Below, piece by piece: positions 1 through 11,215 of a DNA stretch of 64,000 nucleotides. A program made the translations under genes and the position numbers. Source of the DNA: Tragulus kanchil (Eukaryota > Chordata > Mammalia > Artiodactyla > Tragulidae); assembly GCA_022376925.1 (NCBI GenBank), contig JAIOJX010000002.1, forward strand, positions 43,609,501 through 43,673,500, given 5' to 3'. Every line of letters begins with the position of its first letter. The first letter of the stretch is position 1. The notes under the pieces were generated by a model. It saw only the letters and a list, made by a program, of their open reading frames with translations, did no database searches and had not been told where the DNA came from.

Positions 1-1757
1 AGTCATATGCATATCCCTGGTCCCCACCCCTCCAGTTCCCCCTATTCCACCCCTCCGGACCATCGTCCCATGCCATTGTGAACACTCCTATTCCCTTAGC
101 ACAATGACAATAGCTATCTTTTCCACACATGACAGTATAGGTTTCCATGTTACTCCCTCTGTGCCTCCCCTTCCCTATTTCTTCCCCACAATGTCCCTAT
201 GTCTATGCTCTGTCTGTTTTTCCATGAGTTCACTGAGTGTGTTATCAAGACCATCCTACTAGATTCCATATATGTGTGTTAGTATATTGTATTTGTCTTT
301 CTCTTTTTGACTTACTTCAATTTTTATGATAGGTTCTAGAGCCAGCCACTTCATTAGGACTGAGTCTTCTGCATTTCTTTTAACAGCTTAGTAGTATTCC
401 ATTGTATATATGTATCAGAGCTTCTGTATCCATTCATTTGTCTATGGACATCTAGGTTGCTTCCATGTTCTGGCTATTGTATAGAGAGCTGCAATGAACA
501 CTGGGGTACAGGTGCTTCTTCCATTTTTGATTTCATCAGAATATAGGCCTAATAGTGGGATTGCTGGGTCATAGGGTGCTTCTATTTTTAGTTTTTAAAG
601 GAATCTCCATACTGTCTTCCATAGAGGCTGTATCAATTTACATTCCCACCAGCAATGCAAGAGGGTTCCCTTTTCTCTGCACCTTCTCCAGCATTTGTTG
701 TCTGCAGATTTTTTGAAGATGGCCATTCTGACAGGTGTGAGGTGATATCTCATTGTGGTTTTGATTTGCATTTCTCTAATAATAAGGGAGGTTGAGCATC
801 ATTTCATGTGTTTTGGGGCCATCTGTATGTCCTCTTTGGAGAGGCGTCTCTAGATCTTTTTCCCATTTTTTGATTGGGTTGTCGTTTTCCCTGTGCTGAG
901 TTGTCTGAGTTGCTTGTAGATTTTGGAGATTAATTCTTTGTCTGTTGTTTCATTTGCTATGATTTTCTCCCACTCTGTGGGGTGTCTGTTCAGCTTTTTT
1001 GTGATTTCTTTTGCTGTACAAAAGCTTTTAAGTTTCATGAGGTCCCACATGTTCATTTTTCTTTATAGTTCCGCTATTCTAGTAGGTGGGCCATAGAAGA
1101 TCTTGCTTTGATTTATGTCCTTGAGGGTTTTGCCTATATTCTCCTCTAAGAGTTTGATGGTTTCTGGTCTTACATTTAGGTCTTTGATTCATTTTGAGTT
1201 GATCTTAGTGTATGGTGTCAGGGAATGTTCCAACTTCATTTTTTTGCATGTAACTGTCCAGTTTTCCCAGCACCATTTGTTGAAGAGGCTGTCTTTGTCC
1301 CGTTTTATAGTTTCGCCTCCTTTGTCAAAAATAAGATACCCATAGGTGCGTGGGTTTCTCTCTGAGTTCTCGATCTTGTCCCATTGATCTATAGTTCTAT
1401 TTTTGTGCCAGTACCATACTGTCTTGATGACTGTTGCTTTGTAGTAGAGTCTGAAGTTAGGGAGGCTGATCCCTCCAGCTCCGTTTTTCTTTCTCAGGAT
1501 TGCTTTGGCTATTCGAGGTCTTTTGTGTTTCCATATGAACTGTGTTATTCTTTGGTCTAGTTCTGAGAAAAAATGTCAATGGTAGTTGGATAGGTATTGC
1601 ATTGAATCTGTCGATGACATTTGGTAGTATGGTCATTTTCACAATATTGATTCTCCCGACCCAGGAACACGGAATATTTCTCCATCTGTTTAACTCTTCT
1701 TTAATGTCTCTCATGAGTGTCTTGTAATTTTCTGTGTACAGTTCTTTTGTTTCTTTG

Positions 1758-3962
1758 GGTAGGTTTATTCCTAGATATTTGATTCTTTTGGTTGCGATGG
1801 TGAAGGGGATTGCCTCTTTGATTTTGTTTTCTGATTTTTCATTGTTTGTGTATAGGAATGCCAGTGATTTCTGTGTGTTGACTTTGTATCCTGCGACTTT
1901 GCTGAATTTGTTGATTAGCTCTAGTAGCTTTGTAATAGAGTCTTTGGGATTTTCTATGTATAATATCATGTCGTCTGCAAAAAGAGAGAGAATGACTTCT
2001 TCCTTTCCAATCTGGATTCCTTTGATTTCTTTCTCTTCTCTTATTGCTGTTGCTAGGACTTCCAGGACTATGTTGAATAGTAGTGGTGAAAGTGGACACC
2101 CCTGTCTTGTTCCTGATCTTAGAGGGAATCCTCTCAGTTTTCACCATTGAGGATAATGTTTGCTGTGGGCTTCTCATAGATGGCTTTTATTATGTTGAGA
2201 TAGGTTCCTTCTATGCCCATTTTCTGAAGAGTTGTTATCATAAATAGATGTTGTACTTTGTCGAAGGCTTTTTCTGCATCCATTGAGATGATCGTGTGAT
2301 TTTTGTCTCTCAATTTGTTGATAGGTGTATCACATGGATTGATTTGTGGATATTGAAGAATCCTTGCATGCCTGGGATGAACCCGACTTGATCGTGATGT
2401 GAGTTTTTTGATGTGTCATTGAATTCTGTTTGCTAGGATTTTGTTGGGGATCTTGGCATCTAAGTTCATCAGAAAAATTGATCTGTAATTTTCCTTTTTT
2501 GCATTGTCTTTGCCTGGTTTGGGTATCAGGGTGATGGTAGCCTCGTAGAATGTGTTTGGAAGTTTTCTTTCTCATGCAATTTTTCAAAAGAGTTTTAGAA
2601 GGACAGGCATTAACTCTTCTTTGAATGTTTGGTAGAATTCGGCTGTGAAGGCATCTGGCCCTGGGCTTCTGTTTTTGGGTAGATTTTTAATCACAGATTC
2701 GATTTCTGAGCTTGTGATTGGGTTGTTCAAAGTTTCTGTTTCTTCCTGGTTCAGTCTTGGTCGATTAATCTTCCCCAAGAAACTGTCCATTTCTTCCAGG
2801 TTGTCCAGTTTGTTGCCATAGAGTTGTTCATAAAAGTCTCTTAGAATCCTTTGTATTTCGGTAGGTTTATTCCTAGATATTTGATTCTTTTGGTTGCGAT
2901 GGTGAAGGGGATTGCCTCTTTGATTTTGTTTTCTGATTTTTCATTGTTTGTGTATAGGAATGCCAGTGATTTCTGTGTGTTGACTTTGTATCCTGCGACT
3001 TTGCTGAATTTGTTGATTAGCTCTAGTAGCTTTGTAATAGAGTCTTTGGGATTTTCTATGTATAATATCATGTCGTCTGCAAAAAGAGAGAGAATGACTT
3101 CTTCCTTTCCAATCTGGATTCCTTTGATTTCTTTCTCTTCTCTTATTGCTGTTGCTAGGACTTCCAGGACTATGTTGAATAGTAGCGGTGAAAGTGGACA
3201 CCCCTGTCTTGTTCCTGATCTTAGAGGGAATGCTTTCAGTTTTTCACCATTGAGGATAATGTTTGCTGTGGGCTTCTCATAGATGGCTTTTATTATGTTG
3301 AGATAGGTTCCTTCTATGCCCATTTTCTGAAGAGTTGTTATCATAAATAGATGTTGTACTTTGTCGAAGGCTTTTTCTGCATCTATTGAGATGATCGTGT
3401 GATTTTTGTCTCTCAGTTTGTTGATAGGTGTATCACATGGATTGATTTGTGGATATTGAAGAATCCTTGCATGCCTGGGATGAACCCGACTTGATCGTGA
3501 TGTGAGTTTTTTGATGTGTCATTGAATTCTGTTTGCTAGGATTTTGTTGGGGATCTTGGCATCTAAGTTCATCAGAAAAATTGATCTGTAATTTTCCTTT
3601 TTTGCATTGTCTTTGCCTGGTTTGGGTATCAGGGTGATGGTAGCCTCGTAGAATGTGTTTGGAAGTTTTCTTTCTCATGCAATTTTTCAAAAGAGTTTTA
3701 GAAGGACAGGCATTAACTCTTCTTTGAATGTTTGGTAGAATTCGGCTGTGAAGGCATCTGGCCCTGGGCTTCTGTTTTTGGGTAGATTTTTAATCACAGA
3801 TTCGATTTCTGAGCTTGTGATTGGGTTGTTCAAAGTTTCTGTTTCTTCCTGGTTCAGTCTTGGTCGATTAATCTTCCCCAAGAAACTGTCCATTTCTTCC
3901 AGGTTGTCCAGTTTGTTGCCATAGAGTTGTTCATAAAAGTCTCTTAGAATCCTTTGTATTTC
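1758..3962 (+). repeat. Tandem duplication A, ~1,103 bp unit inside L1
   Basis: The first copy is 1758-2859 and the second 2860-3962. The second begins where the first ends, sharing only the bases GGT. The copies differ at a handful of positions, for example a G/C and T/C difference near 2129-2132 versus 3232-3235 and a one-base indel in a T-run near 2138. The unit begins and ends inside L1 ORF2 with no element boundary, TSD or homology at the edges. It is one of 18 similar duplications in the window and is best read as an assembly overlap. Confidence 0.95.
2841..3893 (-). pseudogene. L1 ORF2 reverse transcriptase fragments
   Basis: Three minus-strand open pieces cover the reverse transcriptase domain. 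3687-3893 (68 aa) has the [17 protein letters not shown] segment typical of the RT N-terminal region. 3433-3690 overlaps it in another frame. 2841-3344 (167 aa) holds [14 protein letters not shown] at about residues 44-57 and the catalytic FADD box at about residues 88-91. In a working element this enzyme primes cDNA synthesis from nicked target DNA. Here it is split by frameshifts and lacks the N-terminal endonuclease, so it is a dead fragment. The same FADD region occurs again in the first duplicate copy near 1950-2090. Confidence 0.9.
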
Positions 3963-4160
3963 TGCATTCTCTGTTGTAATCTCTCCTTTTTCATTTTTGA
4001 TTTTGTTGATCTGGTTCTTCTCTCTCTTTTTCTTGATGAGTCTGGCCAGTGGCTTGTCAATTTTGTTTACCTTTTCAAAGAGCCAGCTTTTTGATTTATT
4101 TATTCATACTGTAGTTTCTTTCATTTCTTTCTCATTTATTTCTGCTCTAGTCTTTATAAT

Positions 4161-4455
4161 TTACCTTCTTGCGTTTCTTTTTCTTTGGGATGATTTTGGT
4201 TAGTGCCTCCTGTACAATGTTACAAGCTTTTGTCCAGATTTTTTCAGGAACTCTGTCTACCAGATCTAGTCCCTTGAACCTAGTCATCACCTCCACTATA
4301 TAATCATAAAGAATTTTATTTAGGTCATACCTGAAAGAGCTAGTGGCTTCCCTGCCTTAAGATTGAATTTTGCAATAAGGAGCTGATGATCTGAGCCACA
4401 GTCAGTTCCAAGTCTTGTTTGTGCTGACTGTACAGAGCTTCTACATCTTTAGCCA
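4161..4455 (-). mobile_element. BovB LINE, inverted 5' fragment
   Basis: Reverse-complemented, this matches BovB ORF sequence at the end of the endonuclease region: a GACTGTGGCTCAGATCATCA-like run is visible on the minus strand, followed by sequence leading to a lysine-rich stretch. Directly downstream the BovB sequence continues on the opposite strand from about 4488, starting roughly 75-100 bp further along the element. This head-to-head arrangement is what 5' inversion by twin priming produces. The exact join lies within 4456-4488, which I could not assign. Confidence 0.75.
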
Positions 4456-4692
4456 GAGTGAATATAAACAATCTAATCTTAGGTTTCCAGAGTTCCAGAG
4501 AATAGCAAGGAGAGACAAGAAGATGGAAATGGTAAGGACCTAATAGAAACTGAAAAGATTACGAAAAGGTAGAAAGAATATACAAAAAGCTTTATTGAAA
4601 AGGTCTTAATAACTCAGAAAACCACGATGATGTGGTCATTCATTTAGAGCCAGACATTCTGAAGTGTGAAGTCAAGTGGGCCTTAGAAGGCA

Positions 4693-4904
4693 CTGTGTAT
4701 ATGTTCAGTTGCTCAGTCATGTCCAACTCCTTAATGGACTGTAGCCCATCAGGCTCCTCTGTCCATGAAATTTTCCAAGCAAAGGTATTACAGTAGTCTG
4801 CCATTTCCTATCCCAGGGGATCTTCCTGACCCAGGAATCAAATCTATGTGTTTTTCTTGTCCTGCCTTGGCAAGTGGATTCTTTACCACTATATCCCTGA
4901 GGAA
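4693..4904 (-). mobile_element. Bov-tA SINE in BovB
   Basis: An antisense Bov-tA type SINE: on the plus strand it begins with a TTCAGTTGCTCAGTC-like 3' tail and contains the reverse complement of the tRNA-derived promoter and GGTTTGATTCCTGG-like B box. Imperfect target-site duplications flank it, GGCCTTAGAAGGCA at 4679-4692 and GGCCCTAGGAAGTA at 4905-4918 (11 of 14 identical). It interrupts the BovB ORF. Confidence 0.8.
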
Positions 4905-5638
4905 GGCCCTAGGAAGTATTATTATTAAGAAAACTTCTGGAGGTAACAGATTTCCAGTTGTAATATTTGAAAGTGCTAAAAGATTCTGCTGATGAAGTGC
5001 TGCTCTCAATATGTAGGCAAATTTGGAAAAGTCAGCAGTCGCCATAGGACTGAAAGGTGAACTTTCATTCCAACCCCAAAGAAGGATAATGTCAAAAAAT
5101 GTTCAAAGTACCATACAATTGTGCCCATTTCAAATTCTAGCAAGATTATGTTCAAAACTTGGCAAGTCAGCCTTTAGCAGTACATGAACTGAGAACTTCC
5201 AGATGTACAAACTGGGTTTTGACAGCCAGAGGAACTATAGATCAAATTACTAACATTCATAGAAAAAAGAATTCCAGATAAACATCAACCTCTGCTTCAT
5301 TAACTATGCTAAAGCCTTTGGCTGTGTGGAGCACACAAACCTGTGGAAAATTCTTAAAGAGATGGAACTATTACACCACTTTACCTGTCTCTGAAGAAAC
5401 ATGTATGCCGGTCAAGACATGAAACAATTGACTGGCTCAAATTTGGAAAAGGAGTATGACAAAGCTATATATTGTTATCCTGCTTATTTAACTTATACAT
5501 GGAATACATCATATGAATTGCTGGGCTGGATGAATCTCAAGCTGGAATCTAGATTGCTGGGAGAAATAACAACTTTAGATATGTAGATGATACCACTCTA
5601 ATGGAAGAAACTGAAGAGGAACTAAAAAGCCTCTTTAT

Positions 5639-7814
5639 GAAGGTGAAAGAGGACAGTGAAAAAGCTAGCTTGAAACTCAACATTCAAAAAAACTAAGATA
5701 ATGGCATCTGGTCCTATCACTTCATGACAAATAGAAGAGGAAAAGTGAAAACAGTAACAGAATTTATTTTCCTGGGCTCTAAAACCACTGTAGACAGTTA
5801 CTGAAGCCATGAAATTGAAAGATGCTTGTTCTTTGGAAGGAAGGCTAAGGCATATCTAGACCACACATTAAAAAGCAAAGATATCACTTTTTTGACATAT
5901 CTATATAGTCAAAGTTATGGTTTTGCCAGTAGTCCTGTATAGACATAAAAGTTGGGTCATAAAGACAGCTGAGTGCCAAAGAATTTATGCTTTTGAATTG
6001 TGGTCCTGGAGAAAACTCTAGAGATTCCCTTGACTGCACAGAGATCAAACCAATCAATCCTAAATGAAGTCCACCCTGAATATTCATTGGAAGGATAGAT
6101 GCTGAAACTCCAATACTTTGGACACCTGAGGCAAAGAGCCAATTCATTGAAAAAGACCCTGATTCTAGGAAAGATTGAAGGCAAAAGGAGAAGGAAGCAG
6201 CAGCGCATGAGTTGGTTAAATATCATCATCAACCCAATGCACATGAATCTGAGCACACTCTGGGAGACAGTGGAGGATGGTGGAGACTGACATGATGCAG
6301 TCCTTAGCATTGAAAAAATTGTCTTAGGGACTAAACAACAACAAAATATGGAGTCTCATTAATTAGTGCAATGGTTATAATAGCAGGTAGAAAAATGAAT
6401 TGGGGAATCAGACAAATCTGAGTATAAAATCCCATTGTGCCTTTTGTGAGTTTTGTGACCTTCAGCAAATTACTTAGTCACACTAACCATTAGTGTATCA
6501 TCTAAAACAGTGATTGACACTAGGTCCCATGCTGTTGCTTCTATACCACAAGAGTAGAATCACTATCCCAACAAGAACTCTTTATGTCTACAAATCTTAA
6601 AATATTTATTGTCTTGCCCTTCATAGAAGGAATTTGTCAGCCTATTATTTAGAAAACTGAAACTAGTTGTCTACCTCATAAGTGATTGTGATATTAAATA
6701 GGATAATGTGTACATATTGCTTTAAAAGTCTTTGAAGGTGAAAGAGGACAGTGAAAAGCTAGCTTGAAACTTAACACTAAAAAAACTAAGATAATGGCAT
6801 CTGGTCCTATCACTTCATGACAAATAGAAGAGGAAAAGTGAAAACAGTAACAGAATTTATTTTCCTGGGCTCTAAAACCACTGTAGACAGTTACTGAAGC
6901 CATGAAATTGAAAGATGCTTGTTCTTTGGAAGGAAGGCTAAGGCATATCTAGACCACACATTAAAAAGCAAAGATATCACTTTTTTGACATATCTATATA
7001 GTCAAAGTTATGGTTTTGCCAGTAGTCCTGTATAGACATAAAAGTTGGGTCATAAAGACAGCTGAGTGCCAAAGAATTTATGCTTTTGAATTGTGGTCCT
7101 GGAGAAAACTCTAGAGATTCCCTTGACTGCACAGAGATCAAACCAATCAATCCTAAATGAAGTCCACCCTGAATATTCATTGGAAGGATAGATGCTGAAA
7201 CTCCAATACTTTGGACACCTGAGGCAAAGAGCCAATTCATTGAAAAAGACCCTGATTCTAGGAAAGATTGAAGGCAAAAGGAGAAGGAAGCAGCAGCGCA
7301 TGAGTTGGTTAAATATCATCATCAACCCAATGCACATGAATCTGAGCACACTCTGGGAGACAGTGGAGGATGGTGGAGACTGACATGATGCAGTCCTTAG
7401 CATTGAAAAATTGTCTTAGGGACTAAACAACAACAAAATATGGAGTCTCATTAATTAGTGCAATGGTTATAATAGCAGGTAGAAAAATGAATTGGGGAAT
7501 CAGACAAATCTGAGTATAAAATCCCATTGTGCCTTTTGTGAGTTTTGTGACCTTCAGCAAATTACTTAGTCACACTAACCATTAGTGTATCATCTAAAAC
7601 AGTGATTGACACTAGGTCCCATGCTGTTGCTTCTATACCACAAGAGTAGAATCACTATCCCAACAAGAACTCTTTATGTCTACAAATCTTAAAATATTTA
7701 TTGTCTTGCCCTTCATAGAAGGAATTTGTCAGCCTATTATTTAGAAAACTGAAACTAGTTGTCTACCTCATAAGTGATTGTGATATTAAATAGGATAATG
7801 TGTACATATTGCTT
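5639..7814 (+). repeat. Tandem duplication B, ~1,093 bp unit
   Basis: Copy one is 5639-6722 and copy two 6734-7814. The unit starts inside BovB, passes its 3' end and stops inside a MIR. The 11 bases between the copies look like a degraded version of the sequence just before copy one (AAAAGTCTTTGAAGG against AAAGCCTCTTTATGAAGG). Inside the copies, differences are mostly homopolymer slips of one A. Confidence 0.95.
6363..6722 (+). mobile_element. MIR SINE, first copy, cut by duplication B
   Basis: The order of motifs follows an old tRNA-derived MIR: a GGTTATAATAGC start, a TTTTGTGACCTTCAGCAAATTACTTAG core, and a GTCTACCTCATAAGTG...ATTAAATAGGATAATG 3' section. About 160 bases between 6490 and 6655 do not fit MIR and may be a small insertion. 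The element is truncated at the duplication junction near 6722. Confidence 0.6.
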
Positions 7815-7866
7815 AAGACATTGTCTGGCACATGGTAGACTCTCATTAACTGTTAGGTGTCATTAC
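7455..7866 (+). mobile_element. MIR SINE, second (complete) copy
   Basis: This is the same MIR as at 6363, but it continues through the expected 3' end with GTCTGGCACATGGTAGACTC, the CTGGCACATAGTAGG-like motif typical of MIR. This copy therefore represents the true genomic order, while the first is cut short by the junction. Confidence 0.65.
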
Positions 7867-8074
7867 TTGTCCCTTTCAGACGTCACACTCAATGATGGAG
7901 GCAATATGACAAATATGGCACAGCTCCATCCTCAATGGCCTTAAAGAACATGGCACGATACTGTGACAGTGTAGCACAACTCGATCGATGGGGACATGCA
8001 AGAGTCATATACAATATTCCTTCCTTCCTTATGCTTATTATAAGATTTATAATATATAAAGTCATATTTAATGA
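7867..8074. other. Unassigned spacer
   Basis: Short AT-rich stretch between the MIR and the start of the old L1. I recognise no element or gene. The small plus-strand frame at 7935-8120 has no features that support coding. Confidence 0.4.
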
Positions 8075-9188
8075 AGGAGTCAGAATCAAGATGGCAGAGG
8101 AGTGGGAAGTAGAGTTATAATCCCTCCACAGAAACACTGAGAATACATTTGCAAGTTGAAAGTTTAACAAAGAATAGCTATTGAGCACTTATAGAAGACC
8201 TCAGATGTCTTTTCAAGGTGAAAAAAGAAGGTATCAGGATGGAGCATGCACCCTAAGAAAGGAGTTTTGAAGGAGGAAAGGGTTCAACACCTTGGGAAGT
8301 CTCCTCAGTTCTTGGCAATTAAGGGTGTACTAGGAAGAAGCCTGGATCCACCAGAGAGGTAAGACTTTGTTATTTGGTGGTGCACAGGGGTAAGGCAGGG
8401 AACACCATAAGAATTTCTTTCTCTGTGAGTACTCAATACAACAGGAATGGAGCTCTGGAGAAGGGTGACTGTCACTATCACCATCTTGGTCTTCAGAGGT
8501 GGAGGCTGACTGCCTCTTCCAGATCCATGGGCAGACATCAGGCTCCACCCCTGCTGATCAAGAAGGTGCAGACATATCCAGGCACTAGAAATTCTACCAG
8601 GACCTGTCCACTGTTCCAGGAGGGCATAAATAGCCTCTGCAAATAGAAAATCCTTCAGTTGGTGCTGAAACCTGTCCTGCTATCCTGGGAGTGCTCACAT
8701 AACTCCCCTACTAGGAAATCTGCCAGCAGATGCCATTTCCTGCCCCAACTGTCTCAAAAATGCAAGGAAAACTAATGAAACTAGGAAATCTGCCAGTGGG
8801 CATCAAGACCAACCACACTGTCCGAGGAGAGCATAGATAGCTTTGGCCACTAGGAATTCTGCCAGAAGACTACAAGACTACTCCTGCTCACTGAGGAGTA
8901 CACTGAAACCTCTTGCTACTAGAAAATCCATGAGTGAGTGTTAGAACCTGTCCTGTTGTCCCAGGAGCATGCAAATAACTCTTGCTACTTGGAAATTTGA
9001 CCATGGGTGTCTGGACTTACCATGGTGTTCTGGGAGGGTGCACATAGCTTCCTCCCACTATAAAATCTACCCATAGGAATGGTTGAAGCCACAACTGAGA
9101 CCCAAGGACTATGTAACTTATGAAAAAGAACTAAAATCTCCCCTCACGCCTATATGACTGTGGAGTTAAACCTCCACTAATGGTTTCC
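8075..9188 (+). mobile_element. Old L1, 5' untranslated region, first part
   Basis: The segment opens with GTCAGAATCAAGATGGCAGA, the AATCAAGATGGCGGA-like start seen in artiodactyl L1 5' ends, and is followed by about 1.1 kb without coding capacity. It continues across the BovB insertion at 11111, shown by the 10-bp duplicated target AATGGTTTCC at 9179-9188 and 11111-11120. A ~69-bp tandem array occupies 8509-9085. Assignment to L1 rests on the start motif and on the downstream link to ORF1 and ORF2 sequence. Confidence 0.7.
8509..9085 (+). repeat. Degenerate ~69-bp tandem array in L1 5' region
   Basis: Units begin with ACTAGGAAATCTGCCAG or a variant at 8584, 8641, 8710, 8780, 8849, 8918, 8987 and 9057. 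The spacings after the first are 69, 70, 69, 69, 69 and 70 bases. The first spacing is 57, which suggests a deletion. An earlier, weaker unit covers about 8509-8583. Each unit carries a CCTGTCC...CAGGAG...CATAGCT pattern. The array lies in the presumed promoter region of the L1, so it resembles the monomer arrays known from rodent L1 5' ends, although the sequence is unrelated as far as I can tell. Confidence 0.85.
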
Positions 9189-11110
9189 AAAAAAAAAGAA
9201 ATGTGAAAAGGCAAAATGGTTGTCTGGGGAGGCCTTACATATAACTGAGAAAAGAAGAGACATGAAAGGCAAAGGATAAAAGGAAAGATATACACATCTG
9301 AATGCAGAGTTCCAGAGAATAGCAAGGAGAGATAAGAAAGCCTTCTTAAGTGAACAATGAGAAGAAATAGAGGAGAACAATAGAATGGAAATGCTACAGA
9401 TCTCTACAAGAAAATTAGAGATACTAAGGGAACATTTCATGCAGCGATAGGCACAATAAGGGCCAGAAATGGTAGGAACCTAACAGAAGCAGAAGATATT
9501 TAGAAGAAGTAGAAAGAATACACAGCAGAACTATACAAAGAATACCTTAATGAGCTGGAAGACCATGGTGTGATCACTCACCTAAGCACCAGACATCATA
9601 GAAAGTGAAGTCAAGTGGGCCCTAAGAAGCATTACTATGAACAAGGCTAGTGGAGATGATGGAATTTCAGCTGAGAATTTCAAAGATGAGCATTAAAAGA
9701 TGATGCTGGTAGAGTGCTACACTCAGTATGCAAGCAAACTTGGAAAACCCAGCAGTGGCCTCAGAACTGGAAAGCATCAGTTTTCATTCCAATCCTAAAC
9801 AAGGACAATGTCAAAGAATGTTCAATCTATTGCACCATTGCACTCATTTCACATGCTAGCAAAGTAATGCTCAAAATCATCCAAGCTAGGCTTTGACAAT
9901 ACATGGACTGAGAACTTCCAGATATTCAAGCTGGATTTAGAAAAGGCAGAGGAACCAGGGATCAAATTGCCAATATCCATTCGATTCATAGGAGAGCAAG
10001 AGAATTCCAGAAAAACTACTGGAAAATACCAGAATTTCAAAGAAATTACTTCTACTTCATTGACTACACTCAAGCCTTTGACTGTGTGGCTCACAACAAA
10101 ATGTGGAAAATTCTGAAAGTGATGGGAATACCACACTGTCTTACCTGTCTCCTGTAAAACCTGTATGTAGAACTAAAAGCAACAGTGAGATTCAGGCATG
10201 GAATAACAGACTGGTTCCAAATTGGGAAAGAAGTATGTCATGGCTATATAGTGTCACCTTGTTTATTTAACCTATATGTAGAGTACATCATGTGAAACAC
10301 TGGTCTAAATGAAGCATAAACTGGAATCAAGATTGCTAGGAGAAATATCAATAACCTTAGGTATGCAGATGACACCACCCTTGTGGCAGAAAATAAAGGG
10401 GAACTAAGGAGTCTCTTAAAGTGAAAGAGGAGAGTGAAAAAGTTGACCTAAAACTTTAACATTTAAAAATCTAAGGTCATGGCATCTGGTCCCATCACTT
10501 CATGGCAAACAGATGGATAAACAATGGAAACAGTGACAGACTTTACATTCTTGGGCTCCAAAATCACTATGGATGGTGACTGCAGCCATAAAATTAAAAT
10601 ACATTTGTTCCTTGAAAGAAAAGCTATAATAAACCTAGACAGTGCATTAAAAAGCAGAGACATTGTTGACAAAAGTCTGCATAGTCAAAACTCTAGTTTT
10701 CTTAGTAGACATGAACAGATGTGACAGTTGGACCATAAAGAATACTGAGAACCAAAGAATTGATGGCTTTGAACTGTGGTATTGTAGAAGACTCTTGAGA
10801 GTTCCTTGGACCGCAAGGAGATCAAACTATTCAACTTTTAAGGAAACCAGTCCTGACTGTTCATTGGAAGTATTGATGGTGGAGCTGAAACTCCAAACCT
10901 TTGGCCACCTGATGCAAAGAGACAACTCGTTGGAAGATACCCTGATCCTTAGAAAAATAGAAGGCAGAAGGAGAAGGGGATGACAGAGGATAAGTTGGTT
11001 GGATGGTATCATTGAGTCAATGGACATGAGCTTGAGCAAACCTGGCATGCCAAAGTTCCTGGGGTCTCAAAGAGTCACACACATCTGAGTGACTGAACTG
11101 AATTGAACTG
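9189..11110 (+). mobile_element. BovB LINE inserted in L1 5' region, 5'-truncated
   Basis: Sense BovB beginning just after the endonuclease region (GAAATGTGAAAAGGCAAAATGG) and running to its 3' end (GAGTGACTGAACTGAATTGAACTG). RT landmarks are visible: TTTGACTGTGTGGCTCACAAC at 10076 (the FDCVDH-like motif) and AGGTATGCAGATGACACCACC at about 10358, which encodes YADDTTLV. Stops and indels break the frame, for example around 10140-10320. Perfect 10-bp target-site duplications AATGGTTTCC flank it at 9179-9188 and 11111-11120, so both ends are certain. Its 3' part recurs at about 11216-12243 and 13030-13340 through duplications C and D. Confidence 0.92.
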
Positions 11111-11215
11111 AATGGTTTCCTAAATCCAGCACTTGTGAAACATCTGAAAAACAAGTACTCTTGCAGCTGGGATGGACCTGACTTTTGCAGCTATTGGCTC
11201 TGTGGGCAGGTACAC
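11111..11215 (+). mobile_element. Old L1 5' region, resumed, first duplicate
   Basis: The L1 5' region resumes after the BovB with the second copy of the target AATGGTTTCC and continues TAAATCCAGCACTTGTG. It is cut at 11215 by the duplication junction. The full continuation is seen in the next copies. Confidence 0.65.

Larger units (their letters stand above)
1..4160 (-). mobile_element. L1 (LINE-1), artiodactyl type, antisense, 5'-truncated and cut by the window edge
   Basis: Read on the minus strand, this is a LINE-1 3' half. The 3' UTR lies at 1-240, the ORF2 C-terminal region follows, and the reverse transcriptase region lies at about 1457-3893. Conserved ORF2 peptides such as [12 protein letters not shown], [14 protein letters not shown] and [16 protein letters not shown] are recognisable in minus-strand frames. 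The frames are broken in several places, so it is not an intact element. The 5' end stops at about 4160, where BovB sequence begins. The 3' end runs off the left edge of the window. A ~1.1 kb direct duplication (1758-2859 and 2860-3962) lies inside it, so the apparent length is inflated. Similarity to the general L1 ORF2 sequence is high, which suggests a fairly young insertion. Confidence 0.93.
4488..7436 (+). mobile_element. BovB (RTE-type) LINE, sense body, broken and partly duplicated
   Basis: Sense BovB sequence runs from the post-endonuclease region through the reverse transcriptase and to the 3' end, which finishes in an ACAACAACAAAATA-type tail near 6345. BovB RT landmarks are visible but damaged by stops and indels, including a YADD-like region near 5575-5590 (TATGTAGATGATACC) interrupted by a stop. 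A Bov-tA SINE is inserted at 4693-4904. The 3' part is present twice (about 5639-6345 and 6734-7436) because of duplication B. BovB entered ruminants by horizontal transfer and is diagnostic of them among artiodactyls. Confidence 0.88.

Noticed and set aside
850..3893. Many RT-like and other open frames on the minus strand that could be called host genes
   Set aside because: They are fragments of L1 ORF2 in three frames with the FADD box and L1-specific flanks, and are broken by frameshifts.
8509..9085. CRISPR-like array (short units at regular spacing)
   Set aside because: Units are contiguous and degenerate with no unique spacers, and the context is a mammalian L1 5' region.
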